Shown in pieces: positions 50,925-63,525 of a stretch of DNA of 64,000 bases (within the stretch, counting starts at the first letter, position 1; every line of letters begins with the position of its first letter). Below the pieces are notes generated by a model. It was given only the letters and a program-made list of their open reading frames with translations, was not told the origin of the DNA and did not search any database. This stretch comes from Anseranas semipalmata (Eukaryota; Chordata; Aves; Anseriformes; Anseranatidae): assembly GCA_013399115.1 (NCBI GenBank), contig VXAA01003006.1, positions 674,883 through 738,882 on the forward strand, written 5' to 3'. The translations under genes were made by a program, and so were the position numbers.

Positions 50925-50990
50925 CAAGCTTCAGTGCTGGTGTAAGCAGGTGCAACTCTATTGACTTGGGAAAAGTTGCACACATTTTGC
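50925..50990 (+). mobile_element. Possible ancient amniote repeat relic
   Basis: GCTGGTGTAAGCAGGTGCAA followed by CTCTATTGACTTGGGAAAAG resembles an old repeat motif common in reptile genomes (GGTGTAA..CAGG..TAACTCCATTGACTTCAATGG). The match comes from memory, covers about 50 bases and cannot be given a family name. Confidence 0.35.
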
Positions 50991-52655
50991 CAGAGGTGAA
51001 CGTCTCCTGTTTCCACCCACATAACAGTTGGGTAAATAATGATGCACACAGTTCTCATAAGGGGATTATAGCAAAGCCACAATGGAGTTTATTCAGTTTT
51101 GATAGAATCAAGTGACTTCATTTTGTCAGCTGATAATGCGATTTACTGCCATACCAAGGATTCAGGTCTGAACCAGGTACAACTCGTTTCACTTGTGCAT
51201 ACAAAGCATTTAACTGAGCTTGAGATATGTGTTTTCTGTCAGCTCATTTATGAGTTATTTAGTGCAGGCATGTTTAGGATCAACCATCCAAGGTCCGCTT
51301 GTGTCTAAAATGGACTAAATTAAGAGCTTGTGATGCAGCAGTTTTTACTGGCATCGAATTCATACAGGGGTAGAAATAAAATAATAAACTTTTCTCCGAG
51401 CATGTCTTAAGTCACACTGGTGTGTTTATTTGGGATTCAGCATGCCCCTGCTTGTCTTTCCCAGGCTCTGTACACACTTCATTAGGGTTACTTTATTTAT
51501 ATTACAAGGTCAAATGTGATCTTGGTGCACAGGCCTCTGAGTTAAACAGAAATTCCCTTGATTGTTAGTGAGATTTTTTTTTTGTTTTCCCCCAAGTCAC
51601 TTTCTGACGTCTAGCCTGATTGAAAACAGGCAGAAACTGGCACCGAACAATATTATGTCATCCTTTGCTTATATTTCCTACCCACTCATTCTTTATTTTA
51701 ATGTTATATGAGGTCTTCAGCGGAGTGTGACATATTGTTATAATTACATCATTTGAAAATGTGTTTATCCCCAAGAGTCGTAATTTGATTTAGGAACTGT
51801 TTTCCTTGCTTTCAGTCTGTTATTCATAGCATGGCATGACCAGCAGGCTTCTGCAGCAGGACTTGACACACCACTTTAAATATTTGCAAACCAAAACACA
51901 AGAGTCCATTGATGCGTGTGGGGAGGAGAGAAGGAAGGGGGACATGATTTAAGAGTTGATAAAATTCTTGCAGGTTGAATAAACTCTAATAATACTGTGG
52001 TAGTTTCTGTCTAGAGTATTAATTCATTCATATCTCTGCCATATAAACAAATGCATTTTTATGAGTGTTTTTATATGTTTCTGTAGGGTGCCTGTAATGG
52101 AACTGAACGTCTGGCCCTTGGCCTTGTGCAATGGGAAGCAATAGCTCTTGAGCAAATTTGTTAAGAAAATTGCTGTGACTTTTAGCCGTGGTTTTTGATG
52201 CCTACAGAAAAAAAGTATATTTAATTAGAACAGAGAAGTTATGGAAATTTCAGAGTAGTGTTCAAAAACATTTCAAGATCTGCCTTATGAATGGAACAGC
52301 TGTGTAAATGTGGGAAACTGCCATTTTTATGATGATGATGAGAAGCAGTCCCATGATGCTCATCAGGAGCGGAAGAGCTGCCACCAGAGGTATCAAGACC
52401 CTATGGAGATGTGAAGTTCAGACTAAGTCCATGTTTTTGAGTAATGCTGTTCCATGAAATGTATGTATCATGAGAATATATCCAAAGGCCCAGGGGAAAA
52501 AAAGGTGTGCCTTTAGAAAGATGTAAACTGTAGCTGTTCCTGTGGTGGTATTATTCTGTCCCTGGTAATCATTAAGGTTCATTAAACTGTTTGCTTTTAG
52601 TCGTCTTGCTTAATAAATAGTTATGGGGGGCTTTTTATATTTATTTACACAAAAT

Positions 52656-52677
52656 GAGAGAGAGAGAGAGAGAGAGA
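52656..52677. repeat. (GA)11 microsatellite
   Basis: Eleven uninterrupted GA units, the longest perfect dinucleotide GA run in the window and probably polymorphic. Confidence 0.95.
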
Positions 52678-55100
52678 ACTTTGAAACAAATAAATGATTT
52701 AAGGCCCACTTTACCAATCTCTTTTATAACTAGTTTGAAATTACTCGTGTAAAAGGAACTTTGTAGGACTGTACTCGTAACTGTGTTTTGTTTTGTATCA
52801 GGTTATTGGAGCATAACACATATTTCAGCCATGCTGTCCTTCAAGAAAGAAACATTTACCACATTCAGATCAAAACCTAGAGTTTGTATGTAGGAGGAAG
52901 TAGTATAGTTTAACTTTGTACTTGATTCTGAACTGTGCCAGAATACAATTGTCTTGGTACTGAGCCTGAAAAGGTAGCAGGTAGCCTCCTGACTTGCTGT
53001 TTTTCAAAGATACTTGGCCTGTTATAAAGAAAGTAGTCTGCTAATTGCTTCTTGACATTCTTTGCATTGTGAAAAAAGTTTCTCTTGCCTTGTCTTGTTA
53101 CATTTCTCCTTTGGCCTTTGTCTGTTCATCACTGTCACTTCAAAATGGTGCTGTAAAGAACCTCTCTTTCTTAAACTAGCATTTTGGATTATTTATCACC
53201 TGGGAGATTGCTGAGACCAGTTTCAGACTAAAGCATAACATGCTTGTAATAAAACTCGGCTCTATCTCTAAAGCCAGAGAAGATTAGTTATCCAGTCATT
53301 CACACGCAGAACTTGAAATGATTTTGAGAGTTACGTAACAATGAAGTGCAGCACAGCTGCTGGAAAAGAGCTGGCTGGAGGTTGGTATTAATAATTCAGA
53401 TGTTATGCTGGGTGGGAGCAACTGGGATGCTTAATTAACAAGTCTCTTTTAACACTGCAGAACAACATCAGTGGATAAGAATTTTAAACAGAAACTGTGA
53501 ACTTTAAGTGTAGATATCTTGAAAAAAGGTTTTCTTTAATGGCAAAGTTGAAAAATAACATCAGAGTCATTGAAACTAACAGAATCCTACTATGTTTGAG
53601 TTTCTTATGTGAAAAAGAAGCCACCACTGCCCCTGCCCCTAACCTCTTAGTTTTTCTCTTCTAGTTTTGTGGCCACACCTGTTGTAAAAGGATGAATATT
53701 CAGGATTAAAGTAGTGACCTTTTAAGTATTTTGATGTTTAAAAGAAATGACCAAACAACAAATATGTTGAGATATGATTGACTTCCAAATGAAACTTATA
53801 GTTGCTTGGATCCTAGAGCTTAAACTCTCCATCAAAAGTTATTTTTAAAGGTTAAGGGACTGTGAGCAAGACAGTTTCTTTGAGGCTTATGTTTGTCTTG
53901 GGTAAAGTGTGACACTGTCCTCCTCTTTAAAATGTTGAGCTATTAAATAACTGTTAGCTAAATGTACTCTGTAATGCAATAGTGTATTCATTATGAGGTC
54001 ATCAAACTTTTCCTGCTCTTTTGCATATCAATCTCAAGTTTAATCTGCTCAGATCTAAAGTCTGCCAAAAATGTTGAAATATTTTTTCTAAATGATTTTG
54101 TTCTATGAAGGGGTGGTTATATTAACATATGTAGAATTTGTCATGGTCACCTCATTTCTGCTGTGCTTACTTGCGATAGAGTATTTAAAAATTACTTGCT
54201 GCGGATGTTTAATGGATGTCATGGTCAGAGTGGGTCAGTGAAGAGTGGTTTGGTTTTTTTTGGTCTGATTTCGGGTGTTAGATTTATGTTTATAGGTTGT
54301 AAAGTTCTAGCAAGTAATGCAGGATGAGATGTGGTTACAGGAAAAGATTCCGAAAAAAGTGAAGAAATGTTCAGCTCACAGAATGAGTTACAGATCTCAC
54401 TTCATCATTTTGAGATAGGTGCAGATACATTTTTGCTATAGTCAGCTTGTATGTATTGACCAAATTCATCTCCTGTGAAACACTTCACTGAAATACGGGG
54501 GGGTTATATGAAACTTAATTTGATATCCTGAGTCTGGTTGATAAATGCATGTCTCTGAGCAGAAAGGGTAGGTGAAATTACCAAAACTGTTCATTTATTT
54601 GCTAAATTTTCTTATGGTTAACCTTTATATTTGTCCACCTCAACATATTTTCCATATTTTGCATTAAGGTAGTGTTTTTATTACATAGCAAAGTGGGGGA
54701 TAGTAACTGCTTTCTGTTTGTTAGTTTCTTGAGAAACCTGCAGTTTCCAAAGGTGAAACGACTGGCCACTGGACAGTGAACTTCATTACCTTTCAAAATT
54801 AAGTCCAAGGTTCCCTTCACCCTCAGTTTATCACTTTTCATGTACAGACCTACTTCACAGTGAAGTGCTCTGGTATTTGCAGTTTTCTTGAGGACCATGT
54901 TTCGAAAGCACTAAGGAAGAGCAAAGCATTGATGTTGTTACCGAGATACTCATGGAGGAATGCACTGAACAAACAAATATTTAAAAGGAATGTCCAAAAA
55001 ACAATCTTTTCAGCCTTGTGTTTATTGTCATCCTCAGGCTCTTGGCTAATTTCTAATTGTGTGTAATGTCTCAAACCCAGGGCTCTAATTCAGAGGTAAT

Positions 55101-55300
55101 TATCATATGATCAAGCTGTAGATGTTATTTTAGTGCAGACTTGGGAAATAAAAGCTGACAGCTGTGTTCCAGCTGCATTTCAGCTGCACTCCATTAAAAA
55201 ATAGACTGGAGAAGCAGCAGCAGCGGCTTTGCAATTTTTTCCATCATTGCTGAGCTCAATGAAGTTGCCTTATCTGGTTGCCCTGTGATGTATCTGCAAT
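55101..55300. promoter_or_regulatory. Candidate enhancer with three phased E-boxes
   Basis: CAGCTG occurs at 55159-55164, 55170-55175 and 55181-55186, each start exactly 11 bases after the previous one, so all three sites lie on the same face of the helix. The surrounding sequence contains TAATTA-like sites and no repeat that I recognise. CAGCTG is a known binding site for class I/II bHLH factors (for example MyoD, ASCL1 or TCF3 types). Regulatory function is inferred only from the motif arrangement. Confidence 0.3.
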
Positions 55301-56061
55301 GCGTCTCAAGCCTAAATAAATACAACAGGAAAAGAAGGTTCAGTAAATAGATGGAAAGATTGTAAATAGTATACCGAACACGCAAACACATGTATGTGCA
55401 CTTGGCTGTGCTGAATACGTGAGAGATCAACTATTAATTCCTGCTGGACTTCTCAGTAGGGTGGATCAGAGGTTACTAGAGAGGTCACTTCCCTTAAATA
55501 AACCAAGTTCAAGACACATTCAGTGACTTTCGTGTCATGACTTATTAAAAACTGTCATATAACTGCTATTTAGAAAACAGATTTGAAACTTTTAGTAAGC
55601 TATGTTTTTTCTAAAAGGATAGTATCAGGTTGTTAATGGCTAAAGCCAGATACCCCGTTCCTTAGGCACAAATTAAGTTCTTTAATATGTGTTTGATATA
55701 AATGGGTGCACATTTATTTACCTTTAATGCAGAGTCTTGAGAGAAACAGATCATGTAAAAAGTAAAAGCAGAGCTGAAAGTTGGAGCTGTGACTGATCAC
55801 TCTATAAAAATGCAGAATGCACAAGTTCCGCAGATCAGAGCTGAGGTACTGACAAACAATTTGGGCTTTCTTTATAAAAAATTGACTTTTGCTTCCATTT
55901 GGTATTTGACCATCACAGGGATAACATTTTTCAAAACCTGCAAACTGATTCGGGAGCTAAAATTCCACTGTGATGTGGGATTGTACGTTAAGGCAATGTC
56001 CTGTAAGCTGTAGTTGTTTTGATGCTCGGTGGTTTTCTAATGCTCTCTGGTTTGGTTTGCT

Positions 56062-56087
56062 GATTTATTTATTTATTTTTTTATTTA
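56062..56087. repeat. (TTTA)n-like tract
   Basis: ATTT units with a T run. Confidence 0.85.
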
Positions 56088-57176
56088 GGTCACTTGAAGA
56101 TCTATCTATGTGTATTTGTATTTCAACTGAACAAACAAAAATTGTGGTCGTGCCCTCTCAATCCACCACTGAAACCTGAATTCAGGCACATAGTGCAATT
56201 GTAACCTCTCTTCCTTGGGTGAAGAGTTCATGGTTTGAGTATTTGAGCGAGAAGTATCAGATGTTTATTTTCAGAGTTATGAGCTGAAGTACTTGTGAGG
56301 TGATATTACAGAACTGCCATTTCTTCATTTTGTCTCTGATCTCTCCAGTGCAAATAAGCTGCTTTCTAGTGCGAAATAAAAATGGCATTCCTTTGTGCTA
56401 CTCTCACGTAGAAGAGAGCAGTCCAGAAGAAGTCAGAGCACCGTGGCTCAGCTCTGGAACATGGCATGTGAATCATTTTGCATCTCGTTTTTCTTCTTGG
56501 TATCCCGTAATTTATCATCAAAACTGTAAAGGCTTGAACGAATGAATGATGTAGCTAGTCTTCTAATCTTCTTCTAGTGCCATCTTTAACTGATATATTG
56601 CTGAACAATGTGAACCCAGGACTTTTGGAAAGAAATGTTGCTTGTTGAAATCCAAGTGCAACTGTGTGTACATGTGCTTTCAGGTTAGGGAACAAGTGAA
56701 CCATGTTGATAAGGAAGTATTTGGTTGACACTCTTGAGCAAGTTTGAACTTCGAGGTTGATGAATAATGTCCACAAGTAGCATGTACGATATCATGACGG
56801 AGGGTTCTTGGCAGCTGAACTGGCTGCCTCTGCACCTTTCTTTGCTGGAGGGTGCAAGATCCATCTTCAGTGGTGCTAATGTGTGAAAAAACGTGGTATA
56901 GCCTAAATCATCCCTTTCATTTCTTCGTTAGGTACTCCTAACTCAAGCTTGTTAACACAGAATAGCATGGCACAACATCTGTCTCAAGCAAGAGAAGCGT
57001 TGGGGTGATCCCAGCTTCTGAGTTAATTTGCAATTGACCTATTTGTCTTTCTCATACTCATTATTTCCTGCCTAAAAGGATAATTAACTTATTATAGACA
57101 ACATTGTGCTGCATTCTAGTTTATTTCCACAAGAACTGAGGTTTAGCTCCGCGTTACCAAATATTTTACTGCAGGA

Positions 57177-57195
57177 TTTTATTTATTTATTTATA
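57177..57195. repeat. (TTTA)n microsatellite
   Basis: About four ATTT units. Confidence 0.85.
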
Positions 57196-57432
57196 GTAAC
57201 AGCTGTTTTATTGCAAGAGAATAGCATTGGTTTTTGATTTTTGTCTGGGAGCAATGCCATGCCTGTTCTTCTCTATAAACTGTCTTTTGAATGCCACCCA
57301 GAGAACAGAGTTGGTGATTATAAAATTGATGGAGGGGATTGCACCCATCAAGCTGAAGAATTAAAGAGCATAGACATGGCTTTCTGTGCAGTGTGTGTGT
57401 GTATCACCATGTTAAAGCCTGTGCTTCCATGA

Positions 57433-57540
57433 AACCATAGACTCCAGAGAAGGAAGAGGGCTAAGAGGTCATTTAGTCCTTTGTCCTTCCCTGTGCCATG
57501 TAATTCAAGACTACTCCCAAAAGTGTGCTGCAAACCAGTA
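57433..57540 (-). mobile_element. Old CR1-like LINE 3' end relic
   Basis: ACCATAGACTCCAGAGAAGG, AAGAGGGCTAAGAGGTCATT, TAGTCCTTTGTCCTTCCCTG and TTCAAGACTACTCCC follow the reverse complement of an older amniote CR1 3' end (CATAGACTC..GGAAGGGACC..GAGGTCATCTAGTCCA..CCCCTGC..CAGGACTA). The match is weaker than for the fragment at 39.5 kb, and the CATAGAA repeats are gone. It points the same way (minus strand) and is probably from a more ancient subfamily. Confidence 0.55.
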
Positions 57541-60500
57541 TAGCAATCAGACATTTATACAGATTGTAATGGAATTTTTAGCCATTTTGGAAATTTTTCA
57601 ACAAAAGATAGATTTCAGAAGTAAGACAAAATGGTTGTAGATGACAGTCTAGAGGCAGAGACTTGGTGCATTGGGGTGGAGGCAAAGTGCATACTTGGCA
57701 GACATTCTACATACTGTGGAATAACACCAAAAGAGATAGCTGAGGATTTTTTGAGGTAACTGGATGCTCTGATTTTTGATGGCATGTTCTAGATATCATT
57801 TTCAAAAGTGATTCAGGTCAAGAACCCTAAATCTTTTAAAGTCAGTGGGATGTTGCAAATCAAATCCCTCAGCCACTTTTAAAAAGAGAGTTGGATTCTT
57901 CAGTCATTTATGGCCATGTGTTGCTGAATAGAACAATGTCTGTTTGTCACCTCAAGAAAATCTGTACTGAAAAGCCTGGTGATTAGGCCAAGCCTATCAA
58001 TCTCATGACAGTCCATTGTAGAAAACGTGTTTAGTGACAAACTAATACTGGAGTTCTAGTACAGCCCTCAAAATCCAGACTAAAGTTCAAACTCGATGGA
58101 TGCGATATTTCTTTGAACATTTCGTCATCAATGGTGGTTTCTCCTTTTTGAAGGCTTATACATATTTCATGGTAGGCTAGCTGAAAAGCGGGAGCAGCCT
58201 GTCTGACCTGAAAGAACACATCTTGTTGTTTTGGGACTTTAATGAATATGCTGTAGAACATTCTCCAGCTGTTAGCCTCAAAAGGAAAATTATGAGGGTT
58301 TGCTAAGAAGGCAGAGTTATTTTCTAAACCACCAAACTATGTGCTCTGATACCAAGTAGATAAGTAAACAGCTTGTGTGTGAAGTTTAATAGAAACAATT
58401 CCAATACTTCAGATTTGCAATCTGATGGTGGAAAATTCCTTGAATTTGTTTCTATCTGATGTGACAGGACAGCTCATGTAGAATAAAAGGATACAATTTG
58501 CCATGGCTTGCTATCTCCAAAGTTGTGATTTCAGCAGAATTACTGCAGTTTGGGGGGAAGTGTGTGATGACCAAAGCGGTCAATACAGGTGTTGGTTACA
58601 TTTTTCTTGCTCATCAGCTACTAGAGCCTGAGGATGTCCAATCTAGTCCATGTAGTCTTGTCAGTACATTTCAACATACTTTCTTGTCTTGCTGTGTCAT
58701 CTTTATGCTTATTTATTGCATTTCATTTTTTTATTAGAATGGAAACTTGTAGATGACTCCTTCTCTATATAGGTGTTTAAAAGTAGGTAACAGCATAAAG
58801 TGATCTTTTTTTCACGTGTAATGCAGATAATTGCATTCTGCATTTCAGATCAAATAAGCTCCAATACGGTTTTATTTTTTGTCTGAGCATAGACCCAGGC
58901 CTCCAAAACAGTTCTTTGATACCAGCATATGCAACAGGTGGAGCGTAAGGTCCTGCCTTCAGAAGTCAAAACAACAATTAGGAAGCCAGTTCCTAAAAGA
59001 TTGTTCCTTGTTCTCACATGACAATCTGCTGTTTTACACTGAGTGCATTTGGAATGAATGAGCACCTACCACAAAAGAAAATGCAATTTAAGTGGTCAAG
59101 ATAGGTGAGGTGAAAAAAATAGCAAAGCCCTATATGTAGTGTGTAGGGGCCTAATATAGGTAAAGCAGCTGCTTTTGCTCAAAGAGGCCTTGTCACGTTG
59201 GAGTTTTTACCAGGATGTAGCTGATGTTGGTGCTATTGTTGGAGAGCTAAGGCGATGTCTAAGCTGTTTTCACAGCTTAATTATGTGGTTCAGCTCCAAT
59301 TCACTTTAAAAGATACTTAAAATATTTATGTATGGGTGAGTGGACATTGATAGCTAATGGAGATTTAGTTTTTGTTGGCAAAGTTGGGTAATTTTTAAAG
59401 TTAATACAGCTTAAATTCCAAAGTTTTCAAAGAGATTGCTGGTGGGCTGAGACTATTTCAACACAGTTCCATGGGGACTGAGACTAGAATTAAGGAATAT
59501 TTCAGACTTCTGTGCAGAACCAGTGTGTCAGACACCGTTCTGAAGAAATAAGGTATGTGAGCATTGTGCTTAATACTAGGAGATGATCCGTGGCTTGGTT
59601 TAAAACCAGAGATGGGCTTAGCGAATGCCCAAAGCTGGAATACAAAGGAACAAGCTAGGATATAGATCAGCACTAGTGTATTTTTTCAGGGCACTAATTT
59701 ATCCAGTTTGACAGAGCTAGGAAGAAAAAAAGGGTCAGAAAAATAGATGCAGATATTTCCCTGTCTACTGTAGTCTTTTTCATACCTTATGTATTCCATC
59801 CTTCCATTGCTATTTCAAAGCATCAAAAAGAAGCCCCCAGATAATTTTTTGTGGCAGGCTTTTTCCTTCCGGTGTTATCAGGCTAGATGACATAGTATCC
59901 TGGAGGTAGCAGGAATTTTTCTTTATGTAAAAGAATCACAGTAATTAAAAGGAAAGATTCTTTTCAAAAAAACCTTCTTTAAGCTGTGCTGTGTCAAATA
60001 ACTAGTGGAGAATGAAAAAGGTGTCAGTCAAGGTAAAGTTTTCCATTCTGCTGCCTTTCTTAACATTTTTTGAAGAGTGAGACACTCCATTATCACAGGA
60101 ATTGAAATTAGAATTGTGAATACTTTGGGTAGCAGATGAAATAAAATGAGTTGCTTCGTAAATTTGCTATAAAGCTTTATTAAATCTTGAAAGTTTCTGA
60201 CAGCAGTGGACATATAACTACGGAAGAGCAGTCAAGCTTTCTGTGAGCATTGTTTTGCTTAATCTGCAATAATACTGCACTTGTGGGAGGAACCTGATAC
60301 CCTCACCCACCCCCCAACTGGGAAAAAGGTGGTTTTATCACGTAGCATTCAGGTTTGCTCACATTGCAAATATTGCACAATGTCAACACAGCTTTTTGCC
60401 CTACTAAAAAGTACAGAGGAGGGAAACTGGAGTAGTTGCGCTAGAAATCTCTGGTAATCTTTTTACTTTAAAGCTCTCTGGGCACCATACAGCAGTGAAT

Positions 60501-63457
60501 AATAAAGGAACAGCAGCCAGAGGGACACTACAGTTCTGAACCATCTCAAGAAGGTGTTGCTGGACCACTGTCCCAACCATGCAGAAATCTAATCTGCTTC
60601 TATGAAGTGTTTTTGGTATTCAGTTTGTAATACTTAGTCCATGAATAGCCTCCACTTGCCTGCCTTTCTGAAAAGCTGACTTGGAAGGGACTCTGTTTCT
60701 CCTGTTTTTATGCTTTTTGAAAGCATTATCCCAATGATTTGGGTGTAAGCCGCTGTTACCCAGAGCTTATCCTGCGAAGCGTTGTGCTCAGTCATTGTGC
60801 TTCTCTTATCTTCTGTTTGTTTCCGTGAGATCCTGATGGCATAAGCAGACCATTGCTGCATTTCTAGCTGGAACAGTGCAAGAAATTAGCCCCAGTGTTG
60901 CTTGTTATTATCACTAAGTTGTCAAACAAATTGCATAAATACCCTTTGGACCATTCACCAGAAAGTCAGCTGGGTTGGCTGAAATAGCTAATACATGTGA
61001 GTTTGCACTGAAGCGGACGCAGAGCTCTTACATCACCTGATCTGTTAAATCTGCTGCAGAGGTGTAATAGCCACGGACAGAGGTTAAACTGCTTTCCTTT
61101 TTCCAAAAGACAGGATTGTCTTTGTCCTAATTTAACACTGAACTATGCTATTTCTAACTTGTGAATGGAGTGCAGAGTAGCACAGTGAAAACTAATTCTG
61201 CTGTCATTCATTTCTCTGCTGGAGTGCAACCATCATATAAAGGGGAAGGTTTTTTTCAGAGTTGTTGGGCAACTCTTACATAATAAGATAGCGTAGAAAT
61301 AATTCCCATATAGGAGTTTACCCTGAGTATTGAAAGCCATGTTATATTTTTAATTACGGACAGCATTTTTATGGTTTAGTAGAATTTAAAAGGCACAGTT
61401 TATTTGTTTTTAGATATCTGGAAGAAAGATTATTGCTTATATAGCTGAAGTTAAACTGTGATCCGCCCTGAGGATAATTTGGGTACAAACCAAAGATTTC
61501 ATGGGATTTTGTAAGAAGAGACTGGGATGACCTCAGCCTGGTGCTCAGGACAGCGTTGTTGTGCCAGGTGATGTTAGTGATTAGTGATCCCTGTTCACAG
61601 AGCTGCTGGTGCATTTGTGTGGAGTATTCATGCAATGTCTTCCATCCCATCTAACAGGCTGATCTGACAACCAGTAGGGAAATAAAAGGAAAGTGTTCTT
61701 TTATTTCACTTAATTTTTTTTTGCCACCTGCTTTATTCTTTGATACATTGTCTGGTGTGGTTTGTCTTCTCAAATTAGCGATGAGGCTATATGTTACTGT
61801 ATAGTTTGGCAGCAAGCTTTTTTCTTGTGACATTTTGCTCTGAAGTTCAAATTTCAAATAAAATTGCATTTAAAGAATTCAAATTATTTTCCACACTTGT
61901 GTGCTTAGAAATGGCTCAGCAATAGTAACAACATATTACTGTTTTCCCCTTTAGTACCTTTTCGTCTTCTTTTCTTGCCAGCTATCCTTTGTGATGCTGA
62001 AAAGTCCAGTTCTGGAAGCCAGCTGGTGGTGATTAGCTTGCAACATTTGTTTCACTTGGAAGAAAGGATGCAATGGAAAGCACAGTGGTCATTTCTTAGC
62101 TGGTAAGAAAAAAATCTCTGCCAGATTTTGATACAAGGAAATTGCAATTTGAGGAATTCTGAGCACTCAGTCTTAACTTTGTTTTAACTTACAAATATGC
62201 TTCCTTCAATATATTCAAGACACTTCTGTTGAATATTCCTGGTAACTGCAGTATGGACTATCTTCATGAGATCTGCTGCAGACCTCTTCCAAGAACTTTT
62301 CTCTATCCTCCCTCTTTATTTGTTAAAAATGTTCTCCTTTCATATTTTGATTGGTGTGTTTTGTAGCAGTGTGTTTGAAAGTATATATTTTTTTTTTCTT
62401 GGCTTTTTTTTTTTTGACTCTTTCCATAGGATGTTATCTTCAGTTCTACCTTCTTGCATTAGGTACTCATGTCTTTGAAGCCCTTCCCACTGTCTATTTT
62501 GTGGTCCTGTGATATCTTCCACTTTGAATTTAACTGCTGTTTCAAGGCTGACAGCTTTTAGGTCTGTCATGTGCTATTTTGTCTTGAATCTGAAACTGTT
62601 CCTGGACTTTGTACTAAGACTCAGTGTAGTCTTTAAATCCTTGCATCTTTTTCCTTTCCATGGTTTCCTGAGTGGAAGGTGAAGACCTGACAGCATTTGG
62701 GAGATTCTTTCTGAGAAAGTCTGTTTGTGGTTCTCAGCTGGAAAATGAACATGTGTCTGAGATTTATGGCACATGAGGCTTGACCTGGCTGCTTCCCAGC
62801 ATTACAGCTGTGCTGATGTGGCATCTTCAAGAGACCTGAATGAATCTGGGAAACTATATAGCTACACAAGGGTTAACCTTAGTGATTTCTGATCAGAAAT
62901 TCAGGGCTGCAGAGCTACTCTAATAAATATGTCTGGAGAACCCCCTGCTCTTGAATGTGATGTTGCTCTTAGTTCCTGTTAGCCCCTCCTTTCCATATGA
63001 AATTCAACATACATTTCATTCCTGGAGGGATTTCCTCCCAGCGATTAGCTTACTTTTCTGCAAGACGCTGTGAAATAAAACATAGTTCAGACCCATACTT
63101 AGAGTTCTGTGTTACTCCTGAAAGAGCCCATGTTGCCCGGTCTCACTGCAACAGTGCAACTCCTTGTGTTTCAGAAAGTGATTCACAAGCATTTTGTCTG
63201 TCAAAGAACCTTCAAGAAGGGTTGGTTTTGTTTCTTTCCTTTAAGAGTCAGGGAAAAATTGGCATAATATGCAATGCTGCTGGCCATGGCTAAGCTTCTT
63301 GTTTTCTTTTCCAGAAGCCTTCCATTGGGAGTATTATATTATAGTTTTGGAGTTTAATAACAGAGTATGATAACAGTTTTTTCCTGTCAAGTGATATGGT
63401 TGTTTATGCTATGGCATACAAGTACATGACAGCTTTTGGTGAAATTTTTAGGCCCTT
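57541..63457. other. Unique DNA without a gene
   Basis: No domain-bearing frame or named repeat is seen. Poly(T) tracts lie near 62386-62397 and 62405-62414. Confidence 0.6.
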
Positions 63458-63525
63458 CTAGCTGTGTGATCTTAGCCCAGTAATTTTATACCTCGGATTC
63501 AGTTGTTATTCTGCACATCTCTCTC
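63458..63525 (+). mobile_element. MIR core relic
   Basis: CTAGCTGTGTGATCTTAGCC followed by CAGTAATTTTATACCTCGGA and TTCAGTTGTTATTCTGCA matches the MIR core (CTAGCTGTGTGACCTTGGGCAAGTAACTTAACCTCTCTGAGCTTCAGTTTCCTCATCTG). About 65 bases are recognisable. Confidence 0.6.

Larger units (their letters stand above)
49268..55100. other. Repeat-poor DNA, possibly regulatory
   Basis: Compared with the rest of the window this stretch has few homopolymers and only one possible repeat relic (50925-50990) plus one (GA)11 run. Segments near 51.6-51.9 and 52.56-52.76 kb have the dense ATTA/TTAAT/TAAT vocabulary often seen in conserved non-coding elements. No gene is visible. Confidence 0.4.
55301..57432. 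other. Unique DNA without a gene
   Basis: There are (TTTA)n runs near 56062-56087 and 57177-57195 and no coding sequence or named transposon. Confidence 0.6.
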
